64,000 bases of DNA from Blastocatellia bacterium (GTDB lineage: Bacteria > Acidobacteriota > Blastocatellia > Pyrinomonadales > Pyrinomonadaceae): contig PMSM01000002.1 in NCBI GenBank assembly GCA_003168335.1, positions 62,001 through 126,000 of the forward strand. Direction: 5' to 3'. The notes beneath the pieces were generated by a model. It was not told where the DNA came from, searched no databases, and worked only from the letters and a program-made list of their open reading frames with translations. Positions 38,542 through 46,164 of this stretch are shown here, piece by piece. Numbering within the stretch: position 1 is the first letter of the stretch; each line of letters opens with the position of its first letter. A program made the translations under genes and the position numbers.

Positions 38542-39180
38542 TTAACGATTTGCATGAGTGGCAGTTACCTCTGCCCAGACGGCGAATCTCGCTTTCATCA
38601 CGACTCGGTAACCGCTCGCGCTGTACAGATGTCTCCCCACTCGAAAGTGTGAGGTAATGATTCCGAAGGCCGAAAGGAAACGTTGCGCGTGGCCCGGTGA
38701 CTTGAACCGTCTCATCACACGTTCCCGCAACCTGGTCGGCTGATGTGAATTCTCCGCTCGGTTGTTCTGATACTTCTGCTGAAGGTGTTCGACACCTGGC
38801 ATGACCTCAGCTTTCGCCGCGCTGTAGCTCTTCAGCTTGTCTGTGACGATCACCCGCGGGACATAGCGCAACCCCTTTAACAGCTTGCGGAAGAATTTCT
38901 TAGCTGCCTTCTTGGCTCTGTGGCTCTGGACCAGGATGTCCAATACGTCGCCATCCTGATCTACTGCACGCCAGAGGTAATGGAGGCGTCCGTTGATCTT
39001 TAGGAAAACTTCGTCGAGGTGCCATCGGTCGCCGGGACGAGGAGACTTGTGGCGCAAGCAGTTGGCGTAAGTCTGGCCGAACTTGAGACACCATTCACGG
39101 ACGGTCTCGTAAGAGAGTGCAACGCCGCGCATCGCTAACAGTTCTTCGACATCGCGGAAGCTCAGATCGAACCTAAACGG
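38542..39180 (-). mobile_element. IS6-family transposase, 5' end truncated
   Basis: The frame reads FRFDLSFRDVEELLAMRGVALSYETVREW, then DRWHLDEVFLKINGRLHYLWRAVDQDGDVLDILVQ (first catalytic Asp), VIVTDKLKSY (second Asp) and NNRAENSHQPTR (Glu), i.e. the DDE core of an IS6-type transposase. The IS6 N-terminus before FRF is replaced by unrelated residues, so about 25 residues and one terminal repeat are lost at about 39175-39180. The frame continues upstream to 39273 as an accidental fusion with the neighbouring gene. I could not find the other terminal repeat with confidence. Confidence 0.8.
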
Positions 39181-39499
39181 TCGCTTCGTCCCCAGGATTA
39201 TCGAGAAGCGTGATATCGAACACAACAGGTCGTGGGCCAAACCCCAGTTCGCCACCCTCTCCAACTTGCACAAAGAACTCTACGCCGTTCGCTTCAACAT
39301 TGTTACCATGTGGTCGAATGTTTTTGACATAGATCTCCGCCTTTCCGCGTCTTTTCTTCTTCTGCCCCGGTTCGGAGCCGGGTTCCCATTCACATGCAGA
39401 TATGTGGACGACAGATTCCATTGTGATCGGAGGCCAGTTGAAGTTCAACCAACCTGTGGCGATCGACGACCACCATACCCGGATAGTTCGACTAGCCAT
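39173..39499 (-). CDS. Small protein, unknown function; 3' end disrupted by IS6 element
   Basis: 108 codons (MASRTIRVWWSSIATGWLNF...); a mixed, beta-rich sequence with FFVQVGEGGELGFGPRPVVFDI near the end. The last codons run into the IS6 element and the present stop codon (39173) is at the junction, so the original C-terminus is probably gone. It sits immediately after the attC-like site at 39600-39706 in the minus-strand reading, so it may be a cassette gene. Confidence 0.45.
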   Translation of the reverse strand: MASRTIRVWWSSIATGWLNFNWPPITMESVVHISACEWEPGSEPGQKKKRRGKAEIYVKNIRPHGNNVEANGVEFFVQVGEGGELGFGPRPVVFDITLLDNPGDEATV

Positions 39500-39599
39500 T
39501 AGACACCTCCTACTTTCTCAAGTTTATTGAAATTGTCACGCCTCAACCAGGAGTCAGCGGAACAAAACGCTGGTCCCAGGAAAGGTATGTGAAATTTCG

Positions 39600-39706
39600 G
39601 CCCAACGTCCAAGTTGACCGGGCGGCGCGAATTCATTCAAGCTCCGCCGGACCAATGATGATGCAAAGAGCGCAACCGCCGCTCCGGTCCAACGATTTGT
39701 TCGAAG
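39600..39706 (-). other. attC-like site, family A (A2)
   Basis: On the minus strand: arm CGTTGGACCGGAGCGGCGG on one side pairs with CGCCGCCCGGTCAACTTGG on the other, and the end is CGTTGGGC, an exact GTTRRRY R' box. Its R'' end (TTCGAAC) is degenerate. It lies between the 77-codon ORF (39747-39980) and the 108-codon ORF (39173-39499), both minus strand, as expected for the 3' end of a cassette. Confidence 0.7.
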
Positions 39707-39746
39707 GCGAGCCGTTGAGCCGAACTCCGTTTACGTGGAGTTCCAT

Positions 39747-39980
39747 TTAGAGGTAAAAGTACGCGACTGATGTCATCTCAACGAGGTCTCCTAATGTACC
39801 CATCGCCGAAGGCTTGATTCTTGCACCGCCATCTTCTTCAGTTGTCTGCGCAAAACCAACATGGAATCCCATAAACATTGAGATATAACCATTCAATTTC
39901 GTAGATATCTCTTGTATCTTGGTTCTCTGCTCTTTAGAGCAGTAGATCGTTAGCGATGCTAACCATATCTGCGCCTCCAC
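39747..39980 (-). CDS. Small ORF, unknown function (probable cassette gene)
   Basis: 77 codons; the sequence includes TKIQEISTKLNGYISMFMGFHVGFAQ. Its stop is about 40 bases from the attC-like site A2. No family recognised. Weakly supported, but its position right before an attC is that of an integron gene. Confidence 0.4.
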   Translation of the reverse strand: MEAQIWLASLTIYCSKEQRTKIQEISTKLNGYISMFMGFHVGFAQTTEEDGGARIKPSAMGTLGDLVEMTSVAYFYL

Positions 39981-40053
39981 TCAAGTCATCGCGATTGGTC
40001 CGCGACTACCTCGACCCCATTGGTTGGCTCACTCAGCGCGTGAAATTGATTGA

Positions 40054-43000
40054 TTACTCAAACCGCCACCGAATTTTCTCAGCCGCCTTCCGCGCCTCGT
40101 ACCTCACGCTACTCCAAAATGTTCTCTTCTTATCCCCTTGCACTAATTCATCCAAAGCTCGCGCGCCCAACATTCGCCCTAGAACATGTTCCACGCTCCT
40201 GCGGACATCTTCATTTTCATCTCGGAGAGCAGCAATGAGTGGTACGATGGCTCGCCCATCGTCCATTTCTCCGAGAGCCTCTGCCGCGTTCCTGCGGACA
40301 TCTTCATTCTTATCTCGAAGAGCAGCAATGAGCGGCTCGACGGCCGGCCAAGCTCTGATTTGTTCTAGGGCATATTTAGCAAAGAACCCCCCTTTTCCAT
40401 CTCGAAGCGCAGCAATGAGCGGCTCGACAGCTCGCGCATCCCCTATTCGTCCCAGAGCCTCTACGGCGCGCCCGCGAACATCTTCATTCTCATCTCGAAG
40501 AACAGCAATGAGCGGCTCGACAGAAGGTGCGCCGATACTTTCCAGAGCATGTTGCGCGCTCCTGTGGACATTTTCATCTCGGAGAGCAGCAATAAGTAGC
40601 TCAACAGCTCGCGCATCTCTCATTTGTCCCAGAGCCCGTTCCGCTTGCATGCGCACTACCTGTTCTTCATCTTGAAGAGCAGCAATGAGCGGCTCGACGG
40701 CTCGCGTATTCCCTATTCGCTCTAAAGCATGTGCCGCGCTCGCGCGCACAAATCTCTCGCCGTCTCGAAGAGCAACAATGAGCGGCTCGACAGCTCGCGC
40801 ATCTCCTGTTTGTCCCAGAGCATTTGCGGCGGCCCACCGGACGGACATATATTCATCCTGAAGAGCTGCAATGAGCGGCTCGACAGAACTTTTGCCGATA
40901 CCGGCCAGGGCATCTAAACCCGCGCTCCAGGGCACACGTTTATTTTCATCTCGAAGAGCAGCAATGAGCGGCTCGACGGAATCTGCGCCGATACCTGCCA
41001 GAGCATGTTCCACGCTCCTGCGGACATCTTCATTTTCATCTCGAAGAGCAGCAATGAGCGGCTCGACAGAACGTGCGCCGCTACGTACCAGACCCTCCAC
41101 CGCGCGCCTGCGGACATCTTCATTCTTATCTCGAAGAGCAGCAATGAGCGGCTCGACAGCTCGCGCATCCCCTATTTGTCCCAGAGCCTCTGCGGCGCGC
41201 TCGCGAACATCTTCATTCTCATCTCGAAGAGCAGCAATGAGCGGCTCGACGGCGGGTGCTCCTACAAGTACCAGCGGCGCTATTCCCACGTATTGATATC
41301 GTGAATCATTGAGCGTTCTGATTATCAATTCGGCGGCGTTCCTGCTTCCCACAATGCCTAGAATGAGAATGCCGAGGATCTGAATATCAATCCTTGAATC
41401 CTTGAGCAGCAGCGCAAATGCCTCTGCAGCCTCTTCGCCGAGCGTCCGCGTCAGTTCGTGGATTGCGCGCTGTTGCGCCTCTGTCAGATTCAGCGTTGTT
41501 GCTCCTTCACGAAGAATCAGGTTCTTTGCCATCAATCCGCCAAATGCTTCGATCACGGTGCTGGAAAGCTCTGCAGGAGGATTCTCTACGCTTCTTAACA
41601 AGCCAATCGCAGCAAAAACGCGCTGTTCGTTTGAGCCGTCACCCAACACCTTGTGCACCAGTGCGCTGTAAAGCTTAGTGGACTTCCCCGCGCCAACAAG
41701 GCCGCCCATGTCAAACAATGTCTGCCACCACCAGACGTCTTCGCAGTGCGCCAGCGCCTCTTGCCATTTCGCTTCTGGATGAAGCGCATAAGCGGAGAAG
41801 AATTCCTGCACAAGCTGATGAACGAACTCAACGCTTGCTCTGAATTGCACCCGCACCAGAGTCGAAGCCCGGGCTTCACCTAAAACATCGTCAGGCAAGT
41901 AAGGCACGTCGCCTAGGCTCTTGCGGATCGCCGCCCGCGCTTTGTCCCATCCTGCTTCGTCCAAAAAACCAATGCGCTTCTCTTCGTGCATTGCCAGCGC
42001 CAAGGTTGCGAGCGCGTCCATTTCTACTTCAACAGGGACAATCTTCCAGTCGGGCTTATGCTTGCGTTCCTCAGGCTTTTCTTCTATCTCGCGTTGAATG
42101 AGGTTTTCGGCGAAGCTGCGAAAGAGCGCTCCGCGATTTCTCGTGTACAGCCCACTCTCGACGACCATCTTCAACCAGTAAGGATTTCGCCCGATACCCC
42201 CCTCGCCAAGCAGATTCTTCTTTCGCAACTCGTCGCAGTCGCGGTTTGCCTGTTCGGCGTTGTAAGGCTTATTTTCCTTCGAGGCTTTCTCGCGCCCGTA
42301 CACTTTCATGAACTCTCGAACACCATCATCATCCAGGTCGCAAACGCTAAGGACCTCCCCTACGCCCAATCTCTTCGCAGGATTTTCTTCGCCTCCGCGA
42401 CTGGTAAAGATAACGCTGCACGCGCGTTTACCTATGAGCCGCCCCCGCCAGCCTTCGACAAATCCGCCGTACAAACTTCCCTCAACTTCATTGGCGCCGT
42501 CTATAAAAAGCGCGACGCGACGGCGCGTGCCGATGAGCGGTTTTGGTCCAAGCCGATCTCTGAAAATCTTCTCGCACCATTCATTCACGTCGCCGCCTGA
42601 ATAAGCCGAGCGCGCCTCGATAAACAACGGCACAGTGAAGCGCACCACGAGCGGTTTCCACAGGATGAATGATGCAAGCCACACAATGGTGAAAACTGGT
42701 GCAGAAAAAGAGAGCATTGCAGTGCCAATCAGCAGAGCAAGCCACATCAAACAATCGAGCAAAAGAGCGCGTCGCGCGAGGCGATACGTCAGAGCTTGCA
42801 ATGCAGTAGTCTTCCCCGCACCGGGTTCGCCCAGCAGAACAACGGGCTCACTGCGCTTCAAGAAAGATTCCAGCAGATCGAGCACCGGTTGTGGCGATTC
42901 TTGACTTGCTCCCTGGGCCTTGATCGCTCGCAGAGCGACATATCTTGCCGCTTGAGGCTTCCAATGGGAGAAATCCCTATTGTGCAGAACATCGTATAGG

Positions 43001-43236
43001 AGTACGGATTCCTTCCAAAGCCGGAAGTATGGGGCGATAAGAAAAGGCGGCGATTTTTTTGCTAGGCCGACGATCAAGTCGGTGATCAAAGCAGTAGCAG
43101 AGGTGCCAAGTATGACCTGCCATAACACTTGTGAATCCACGGTCGGGATTTCCGGCTTCAGTTTAGCTGACGAACGAGGGGCGATTTGAAATCGTTCAGT
43201 ACGCGCTTTATATACCTTGCTTTCCCAGATATGCAA
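40054..43236 (-). CDS. NACHT NTPase with C-terminal HEAT repeats
   Basis: 1060-residue STAND-type protein. A TM segment lies near residues 38-58. The P-loop VVLLGEPGAGKTTALQAL is at about 132-149. A hydrophobic hairpin (about 160-198) follows, then PLFIEAR and the Walker B region RVALFIDGANEVEG (about 240-253), and a sensor-type SVIFTSR. A helical 'winged' region ends with FVHQLVQEFFSAYAL (about 480). The last 400 residues contain 12 HEAT units of about 31 residues built on VEPLIAALRDENEDVR. Proteins of this build act as sensors that oligomerise when a ligand is bound to the repeats; several bacterial NACHT proteins are anti-phage defence proteins. Target and effector are unknown here. I see no separate nuclease or other effector domain. 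Confidence 0.85.
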   Translation of the reverse strand: MHIWESKVYKARTERFQIAPRSSAKLKPEIPTVDSQVLWQVILGTSATALITDLIVGLAKKSPPFLIAPYFRLWKESVLLYDVLHNRDFSHWKPQAARYVALRAIKAQGASQESPQPVLDLLESFLKRSEPVVLLGEPGAGKTTALQALTYRLARRALLLDCLMWLALLIGTAMLSFSAPVFTIVWLASFILWKPLVVRFTVPLFIEARSAYSGGDVNEWCEKIFRDRLGPKPLIGTRRRVALFIDGANEVEGSLYGGFVEGWRGRLIGKRACSVIFTSRGGEENPAKRLGVGEVLSVCDLDDDGVREFMKVYGREKASKENKPYNAEQANRDCDELRKKNLLGEGGIGRNPYWLKMVVESGLYTRNRGALFRSFAENLIQREIEEKPEERKHKPDWKIVPVEVEMDALATLALAMHEEKRIGFLDEAGWDKARAAIRKSLGDVPYLPDDVLGEARASTLVRVQFRASVEFVHQLVQEFFSAYALHPEAKWQEALAHCEDVWWWQTLFDMGGLVGAGKSTKLYSALVHKVLGDGSNEQRVFAAIGLLRSVENPPAELSSTVIEAFGGLMAKNLILREGATTLNLTEAQQRAIHELTRTLGEEAAEAFALLLKDSRIDIQILGILILGIVGSRNAAELIIRTLNDSRYQYVGIAPLVLVGAPAVEPLIAALRDENEDVRERAAEALGQIGDARAVEPLIAALRDKNEDVRRRAVEGLVRSGARSVEPLIAALRDENEDVRRSVEHALAGIGADSVEPLIAALRDENKRVPWSAGLDALAGIGKSSVEPLIAALQDEYMSVRWAAANALGQTGDARAVEPLIVALRDGERFVRASAAHALERIGNTRAVEPLIAALQDEEQVVRMQAERALGQMRDARAVELLIAALRDENVHRSAQHALESIGAPSVEPLIAVLRDENEDVRGRAVEALGRIGDARAVEPLIAALRDGKGGFFAKYALEQIRAWPAVEPLIAALRDKNEDVRRNAAEALGEMDDGRAIVPLIAALRDENEDVRRSVEHVLGRMLGARALDELVQGDKKRTFWSSVRYEARKAAEKIRWRFE
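40170..41275. repeat. Twelve near-identical DNA repeats encoding HEAT units
   Basis: On the + strand, variants of GCAGCAATGAGCGGCTCGAC recur at about 40222, 40325, 40414, 40507, 40582, 40681, 40769, 40867, 40960, 41050, 41143 and 41230, spaced 75-102 bases. They are coding repeats of the HEAT region. The high nucleotide identity permits unequal recombination. Confidence 0.9.
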
Positions 43237-43283
43237 GGTTTAGATTTCCAGCAATTCAACTAAGGACGAAAGGACGATCCTGA

Positions 43284-43967
43284 ATGTGCGGACGCTATAC
43301 TCTTCGAACTCGCGGTAGCGCAAAGCTCTATGGAGTGCCCGCTTCACAGCTTCCTCTGTTGGTCCCACGCTACAACATAGCTCCGAGCCAGGACGTTCCG
43401 GTAATAGTCGCGCGCGGCGCTGAGCGAGAGATTGATCTGTCTCGATGGGGACTCATTCCGTCGTGGAGCAAAGAACCGAAGGGATTCATCAACGCCCGCG
43501 CCGAAACGCTAGAAGATAAGCCAAGTTTTAGTGAATCGTTTCAAAGACGAAGGTGCTTAATTCCCGGGGACGGCTTCTTTGAGTGAGCGCGCGGCGGACG
43601 ATCGAAACAACCCTACTACTTCCAAATGAAGGATGAATCGCAATTCGCCTTTGCCGGCATCTGGGACAAATGGGAACGGGACGACGTGTCGATAGCCTCG
43701 TGCGCGATTATTACCACCACTCCTAACGAACTACTGGCCACGATCCATGATCGAATGCCGGTGATCCTTAGCACTGAAGTTCAAGAGAGTTGGCTGCGCG
43801 AAGATGCTAAAACCGCAGAGTTGAAAGAGCTGCTCGTTCCGTTCCCAGGGTCTGAGATGAAGAGCTTTCCAGTGAGCTCCCGGGTGAATCGGCCGCAGGT
43901 TGACGATGCGCAGTTGGTTGAACCAATAGATATCAGTCAGGAATTGACAAGCGGGATGCTCTTCTGA
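43284..43967 (+). pseudogene. SRAP (YedK/HMCES)-family protein with in-frame TGA
   Basis: The first part (MCGRYTLRTRG..., catalytic Cys2, FINARAET) runs to GDGFFE and then meets TGA at 43584-43586. The same frame continues directly with ARGGRSKQPYYFQMKDESQFAFAGIWDKW and includes the catalytic His region IHDRMPVIL, ending at 43967. The family normally has GF(Y/F)EW here, so the TGA replaces the Trp codon TGG. SRAP proteins crosslink to abasic sites in single-stranded DNA. The gene is probably inactive as written, unless the stop is a sequencing error. Its end overlaps the resolvase by 31 bases on the other strand. Confidence 0.85.
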
Positions 43968-44596
43968 TCGGCTAACATTCTTTGTACAGATGAACGCCCT
44001 ATATTGAGTCTTCGCGCAATCGCGGCTTTACTCAACCCTTTGCCCTTGGCGTGCAGCTTTCTAACTTCTCTCGCGTGAAGCCTGGCAGTTGCTGGTCGCC
44101 CATGCTTACCGCCCCTCGCCCGCGCTTCTTCAATGCCAGACTTGACGCGCTCCCGGAGGATGTCGCGCTCAAACTCAGCAAACACGGAAAGCAAGCCTGC
44201 CATTGCCCGACCCGACGGTGTGGTGAAGTCCAAAGCCTCCGTTAGAGAGACAAAACCAACACCCAGCTCGCGGAGTTCGTTCAGGGTAACAACCAGATCG
44301 GGAACGGATCGCCCCCACCGGTCGAGTTTCCAAACAACGATCAGATCAATGTCTCGCCGCCGTGCCGCCTGCATCAACGCCTCCCGTTGGGGGCGAATCT
44401 TGGCACCTGAACCAACCTCGGTAAGTTCAATCGCGAGCTGATACGATCTTGCCCTGACGTACTCGCGCATCGCTTTAAGCTGGTTCGGCAGCGTTTGCTG
44501 GTCTTGAGTAGAGACGCGCGCATAAATACCGGCACGTAACTCAGTCTTCGTGCGCTTCGGTTTGCGCAGCGCTCTCGTTTTGCGTTTTGCGGTCAT
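43937..44596 (-). CDS. Serine recombinase (resolvase/invertase family)
   Basis: 219 residues. The catalytic Ser is in YARVSTQDQ (about residue 29), followed by the conserved Arg motifs IVVWKLDRWGRSVPDLV, LLSVFAEFERDILRERV and a C-terminal HTH (LSKAAIARRLNIGRSSVQRML). It is complete, about the size of Tn3-type resolvases. It could resolve cointegrates or invert DNA. It is not an integron integrase, which would be a tyrosine recombinase. Confidence 0.88.
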   Translation of the reverse strand: MTAKRKTRALRKPKRTKTELRAGIYARVSTQDQQTLPNQLKAMREYVRARSYQLAIELTEVGSGAKIRPQREALMQAARRRDIDLIVVWKLDRWGRSVPDLVVTLNELRELGVGFVSLTEALDFTTPSGRAMAGLLSVFAEFERDILRERVKSGIEEARARGGKHGRPATARLHAREVRKLHAKGKGLSKAAIARRLNIGRSSVQRMLADQKSIPLVNS

Positions 44597-44892
44597 AAGA
44601 GTGGGTGCCCAAAAACCCTATAAAATGTGGCCGTAAGAAGCCCTTATTCTATGGGGCTTTCAAAGCGACAGATTCACATGCCCGAAAGCTATAGTTTTTG
44701 GACATCTCTAAATATAGCACAAAGGCATTGCGTGCGGAAGGGTTAATAAGTAAAGGAGGAGCGGTAAAAGTTTGCGATTCAGGCGTGACTATCCTTTGGG
44801 AAAGTGGGATAGAACGGCAGGCTTTATAGGCCCTCCCAAGCTGGAAGGTTTGGTTGTAGGGTTCGACCACCAAGACAAGCGAGCTTAACCCA

Positions 44893-45408
44893 TCACGAAA
44901 CTGCTGATCCATCGGCCGCACCACTTCTGCTCGCCGAACGAATGTAAATCAAGTAGATCACGATGAAGGCGTTAACCGCCAGCACAATCACCCGCAGCAC
45001 GGTTACCCGTTTGACGATTTCGAAGATTTCAATCGGTACGTAGATCCCTCCTGAGACAATCGCAAACCACTCAGCCCACGTTCTTATATGCCAGAGGCCC
45101 CAAGCCTCTACGAGACGCGCTGCGGAGTAGACGAATGCCATGCTCGCAAGGAACCACAAGCGCGAATCGTTCGTGTGTCTCGCGGCTTCAATAAAGATCT
45201 GTGGATAATGACGCGCGGGATTGAGGTGCGCGTGACGAACCAACTCTTCGGCGGTTGATTGTACGTCGTGATGAAGAAAATGAAGCAGCCCGAAGCCGGC
45301 CAACAATACCAGTAGTCCCTTGAATGCTTCGAAGATGGCAATCGAGCGGACGCCGCGCGCGGCCGGAGCCGTAACATTACCTGAGTGCTCTTTGGTTTTC
45401 AGGGCCAA
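44893..45408 (-). CDS. DUF2127-family membrane protein
   Basis: 171 residues, about four transmembrane helices (FEAFKGLLVLLAGFGLLHFLHH, LASMAFVYSAARLVEAWGLW, WFAIVSGGIYVPIEIFEIV, VIVLAVNAFIVIYLIYI), the layout of DUF2127 proteins. Function unknown. It begins 35 bases from a B-family attC-like end, so it probably is a cassette gene. Confidence 0.75.
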   Translation of the reverse strand: MALKTKEHSGNVTAPAARGVRSIAIFEAFKGLLVLLAGFGLLHFLHHDVQSTAEELVRHAHLNPARHYPQIFIEAARHTNDSRLWFLASMAFVYSAARLVEAWGLWHIRTWAEWFAIVSGGIYVPIEIFEIVKRVTVLRVIVLAVNAFIVIYLIYIRSASRSGAADGSAVS

Positions 45409-45442
45409 CGACTTCTCTGAGCGACTTCGCTGCTGCGATAGA

Positions 45443-45642
45443 TATCAACGTCCGAGAAATGTATGTTGAATGTCAGGTGGCGTCTCTAGAATGAGCCCGG
45501 TGGCTCATAAGGACGGCGACGATGACAGTTCTTGGCGTTTGTTGCCTTGCTTCTATTCCAATCTGAAATAGAAGTCAACAAACTCTGGCGGTAGAGGAGA
45601 TGTCTACGCTTGACTCCGTCTTTCATACCCGAGTTGTTGGGC
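45443..45642 (-). other. attC-like site, family B (B1), 3' end of the VOC cassette
   Basis: On the minus strand it starts with the R'' box GACGCCCAAC (45636-45645 on +). The first 10 bases of the VOC cassette (GTTGGGCGTC, from the neighbouring site at 46036-46045) are its exact complement. It contains the hairpin GTTTGTTG...CAACAAAC with inner CTTCTATT/AATAGAAG and ends with GTTGATA at 45443-45449. About 200 bases, longer than classical attC sites. Confidence 0.7.
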
Positions 45643-45658
45643 GTCTCAGGGGGCATAT

Positions 45659-46015
45659 TTATCGCGCCATAGTTTTGTCGAGCGCTTCTGCGAAGGCGAT
45701 GTGATTTCCATCTGGGTCCACAATCATTAGTGTTTTCAATTGCGCATCTGAGCTTCTTTGCGATGCGTCAATGCCGAGCTTCTCCACGTGGGCCACGACT
45801 TCTTCAATGCCGCTTACCACAAGTGTGCAGGAACCGGATCCTGCTCGCTCAGGTAATTGGTAAACCTGTAGCCAACCACCGTGAGGAAACTTCCATTCCG
45901 CCACCTCCGGCAAAGGTGTCGAATCCGCGGTTCTCCCAAGGAGTGCTTCATACCAGGTTACGGCCGAGGCCAAATTCTTTACGGCAAGACTGGCGATTGC
46001 GTTGTCGAACGACAC
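45659..46015 (-). CDS. VOC-family protein (glyoxalase/bleomycin-resistance type)
   Basis: 118 residues, one VOC unit (beta-alpha-beta-beta-beta). VKNLASAVTWYEALLGRTADSTPLPEVAEWKF opens the fold, and DPDGNHIAFAE closes it with the typical metal-ligand Glu. VOC proteins are common in integron cassettes. Substrate unknown. It is flanked by A3 and B1. Confidence 0.85.
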   Translation of the reverse strand: MSFDNAIASLAVKNLASAVTWYEALLGRTADSTPLPEVAEWKFPHGGWLQVYQLPERAGSGSCTLVVSGIEEVVAHVEKLGIDASQRSSDAQLKTLMIVDPDGNHIAFAEALDKTMAR

Positions 46016-46038
46016 TCTGATTACCTCTCATTTAAGAC

Positions 46039-46140
46039 GCCCAACGGTTGAGTTAACCGGGCGCTGAAACAACCTTGAAATCATCCAGGTTCTCGATGAA
46101 AGCCGCGCTATTCGCGCTCCGGTCGAATGACTTGTTGGGC
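46039..46140 (-). other. attC-like site, family A (A3), best conserved
   Basis: Both outer boxes are perfect: minus-strand GCCCAAC (R'') at 46134-46140 and GTTGGGC (R') at 46039-46045. The inner arms GACCGGAGCGC and GCGCCCGGTTA pair, leaving a 50-base terminal region. The R'' arm GCAGCCCAAC is the complement of the first 10 bases of the glycosyltransferase cassette (47494-47503). This is the classic layout of an integron attC. Confidence 0.82.
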
Positions 46141-46164
46141 TGCGCGTAGAAAGAAACAAGCCGC

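Noticed and set aside
40170-41275. Regularly spaced repeats that look at first like a CRISPR array
   Set aside because: The repeats are in frame within the NACHT-HEAT gene, the 'spacers' are also coding HEAT sequence, spacing varies from 75 to 102 bases, and no cas genes are nearby.
43284-43586. TGA read as Trp (alternative genetic code) in the SRAP gene
   Set aside because: Other genes use TGA as their normal stop, for example the RND pump at 4455-4457 and the PAS hybrid kinase region uses standard codons, so a changed code is not supported. The simplest reading is a mutation.
44649-44924. 91-codon minus-strand frame next to DUF2127
   Set aside because: It overlaps the end of the DUF2127 gene and has no ribosome site or recognisable domain. 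I see nothing else in 44597-44892 beyond AT-rich sequence.
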